The notes under the pieces are model-generated. The model made no database searches, had not been told where the DNA came from, and saw only the letters and a program-made list of their open reading frames with translations. From the NCBI RefSeq assembly GCF_027364955.1, contig NZ_DAHXOI010000012.1:1-61749 (forward strand): DNA of 61,749 nucleotides, given 5' to 3'. The position numbers and the translations under genes were made by a program. The stretch is from Ferrimicrobium sp. Lineage in GTDB: Bacteria; Actinomycetota; Acidimicrobiia; Acidimicrobiales; Acidimicrobiaceae. Position 1 is the first letter of the stretch. Each line of letters opens with the position of its first letter. Shown in pieces: positions 61,364 to 61,749 of the stretch.

Positions 61364-61749
61364 TCAACCAATCGTCGCTGCGGTGACTGGCGTAGTTGAG
61401 GGTCCGGGAGAAGTTGCCATCGCCGGGTAGGTCGGTGCTCCGCCAAAGGAATAGACCGCGCCGTTGGCACCAAAGACCCAATAGCCCGCACCATAGGGAG
61501 TCGCCGCGATACCGACGATGGACGCAGGCGGCATCGGCGCACCTGGCATAAGCGGCGATCCCGGATGCCCAGGATTCGGCATCGTCGCCGCTACCTGACC
61601 ATAGAACTTCGCGCTGCCAAAGTTGTAAACCTTACCGGTAGAGGAGACGAGCCAGTAACCATGCCCCCCCGGAGTCGCCGCGATACCGACGATGGACGCA
61701 GGCGGCATCGGCGCACCTGGCATAAGCGGCGATCCCGGATGCCCAGGAT
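61364..61749 (-). CDS. C-terminus of a repeat-containing protein (runs off the window)
   Basis: The last 127 codons of a larger minus-strand gene that continues beyond the right edge. It has a 58-residue repeat (174 bp): a Pro/Ala/Met-rich linker (MPGAPMPPAS), then IVGIAATP.G.GYW and a G.VY.FG motif. The GYWL...G.V..FG pattern is common in large surface-type proteins of Acidimicrobiia. The frame runs open into the edge, so the ATG at 61723 is probably internal. The final repeat is followed by a short Thr/Pro-rich end. Confidence 0.8.
   Translation of the reverse strand, partial: PGHPGSPLMPGAPMPPASIVGIAATPGGHGYWLVSSTGKVYNFGSAKFYGQVAATMPNPGHPGSPLMPGAPMPPASIVGIAATPYGAGYWVFGANGAVYSFGGAPTYPAMATSPGPSTTPVTAATIG
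61496..61749 (-). repeat. 174-bp coding tandem repeat at the window edge
   Basis: About 80 bp starting near 61496 are repeated without visible change near 61670, giving a period of 174 bp (58 codons). Near-identity at DNA level suggests recent duplication or gene conversion between units. The number of units beyond the edge is unknown. Confidence 0.85.

Noticed and set aside
1-61749. tRNA, rRNA, CRISPR array or prophage
   Set aside because: I looked for tRNA T-loops (GTTCGANTCC in a cloverleaf), regularly spaced repeats and phage genes, and found none. The only tandem repeats are those at fliE and at the right edge.

Overview
The window comes from the chromosome of an actinobacterium, most likely an acidophilic member of the Acidimicrobiia (Ferrimicrobium/Acidimicrobium-like). 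This is inferred from: an actinobacterial gene set (type II glutamine synthetase, an MftD-like oxidase, a DesK/DesR-type two-component pair); a right-edge protein with GYW...G.V..FG repeats of the kind common in Acidimicrobiia; and flagellar external proteins almost free of Arg and Lys, which would suit an acidic outside. No rRNA, tRNA or CRISPR array was seen.

Layout. 1-1878: edge of a possible ISL3-type transposase and two cyclophilins. 1950-4168: lysC-asd, opening the aspartate pathway, with a probable leaderless promoter and an internal start for a beta subunit. 4266-29853: a nearly continuous, one-strand flagellar locus: flagellin, fliD, fliS and a FliT-like gene; flgBC-fliEFGHIJ; a two-domain peptidoglycan hydrolase; fliK, flgD, flgE, flbD, motAB, fliLMNOPQR, flhB, flhA; a FlhF-like gene without a GTPase domain; and a small membrane protein. 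Together these encode the export gate, basal body, motor, hook and filament. Not present here are flgF/flgG, flgK/flgL, fliA, flgM, flhG and chemotaxis genes, and FliM lacks the N-terminal CheY-binding peptide.

30143-38466: crotonase; rpe and rlmN after a NitT/TauT-type ABC operon (minus strand); a four-helix membrane protein; a 46-residue protein overlapping a MoaD/ThiS carrier; and RtcB ligase. 38628-43231: GSII with a candidate GlnR-like site, an APC permease, and an MftD-like enzyme without mycofactocin neighbours. 43334-47216: EamA and DoxX-like membrane proteins, a methyltransferase and an FAD-linked oxidase. 47425-51280: a molybdate/tungstate ABC operon whose last gene encodes an XRE regulator fused to a binding-protein-like domain.

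51370-60171: a small membrane protein, a rhodanese, a second EamA transporter divergent from an extradiol-type dioxygenase with a perfect inverted repeat between them, a 14-helix MFS exporter, and an ABC-2 exporter followed by a histidine kinase and response regulator. 60457-61749: an isoprenylcysteine-methyltransferase-like protein and the C-terminus of a repeat protein that runs off the window.

Several genes (lysC, the 46-residue ORF, the 51370 gene, the dioxygenase, the ABC exporter) have a -10-like hexamer about 6-7 nt before the start codon and no good Shine-Dalgarno site, suggesting leaderless mRNAs. Flagellar genes instead carry strong Shine-Dalgarno sites and translational overlaps.
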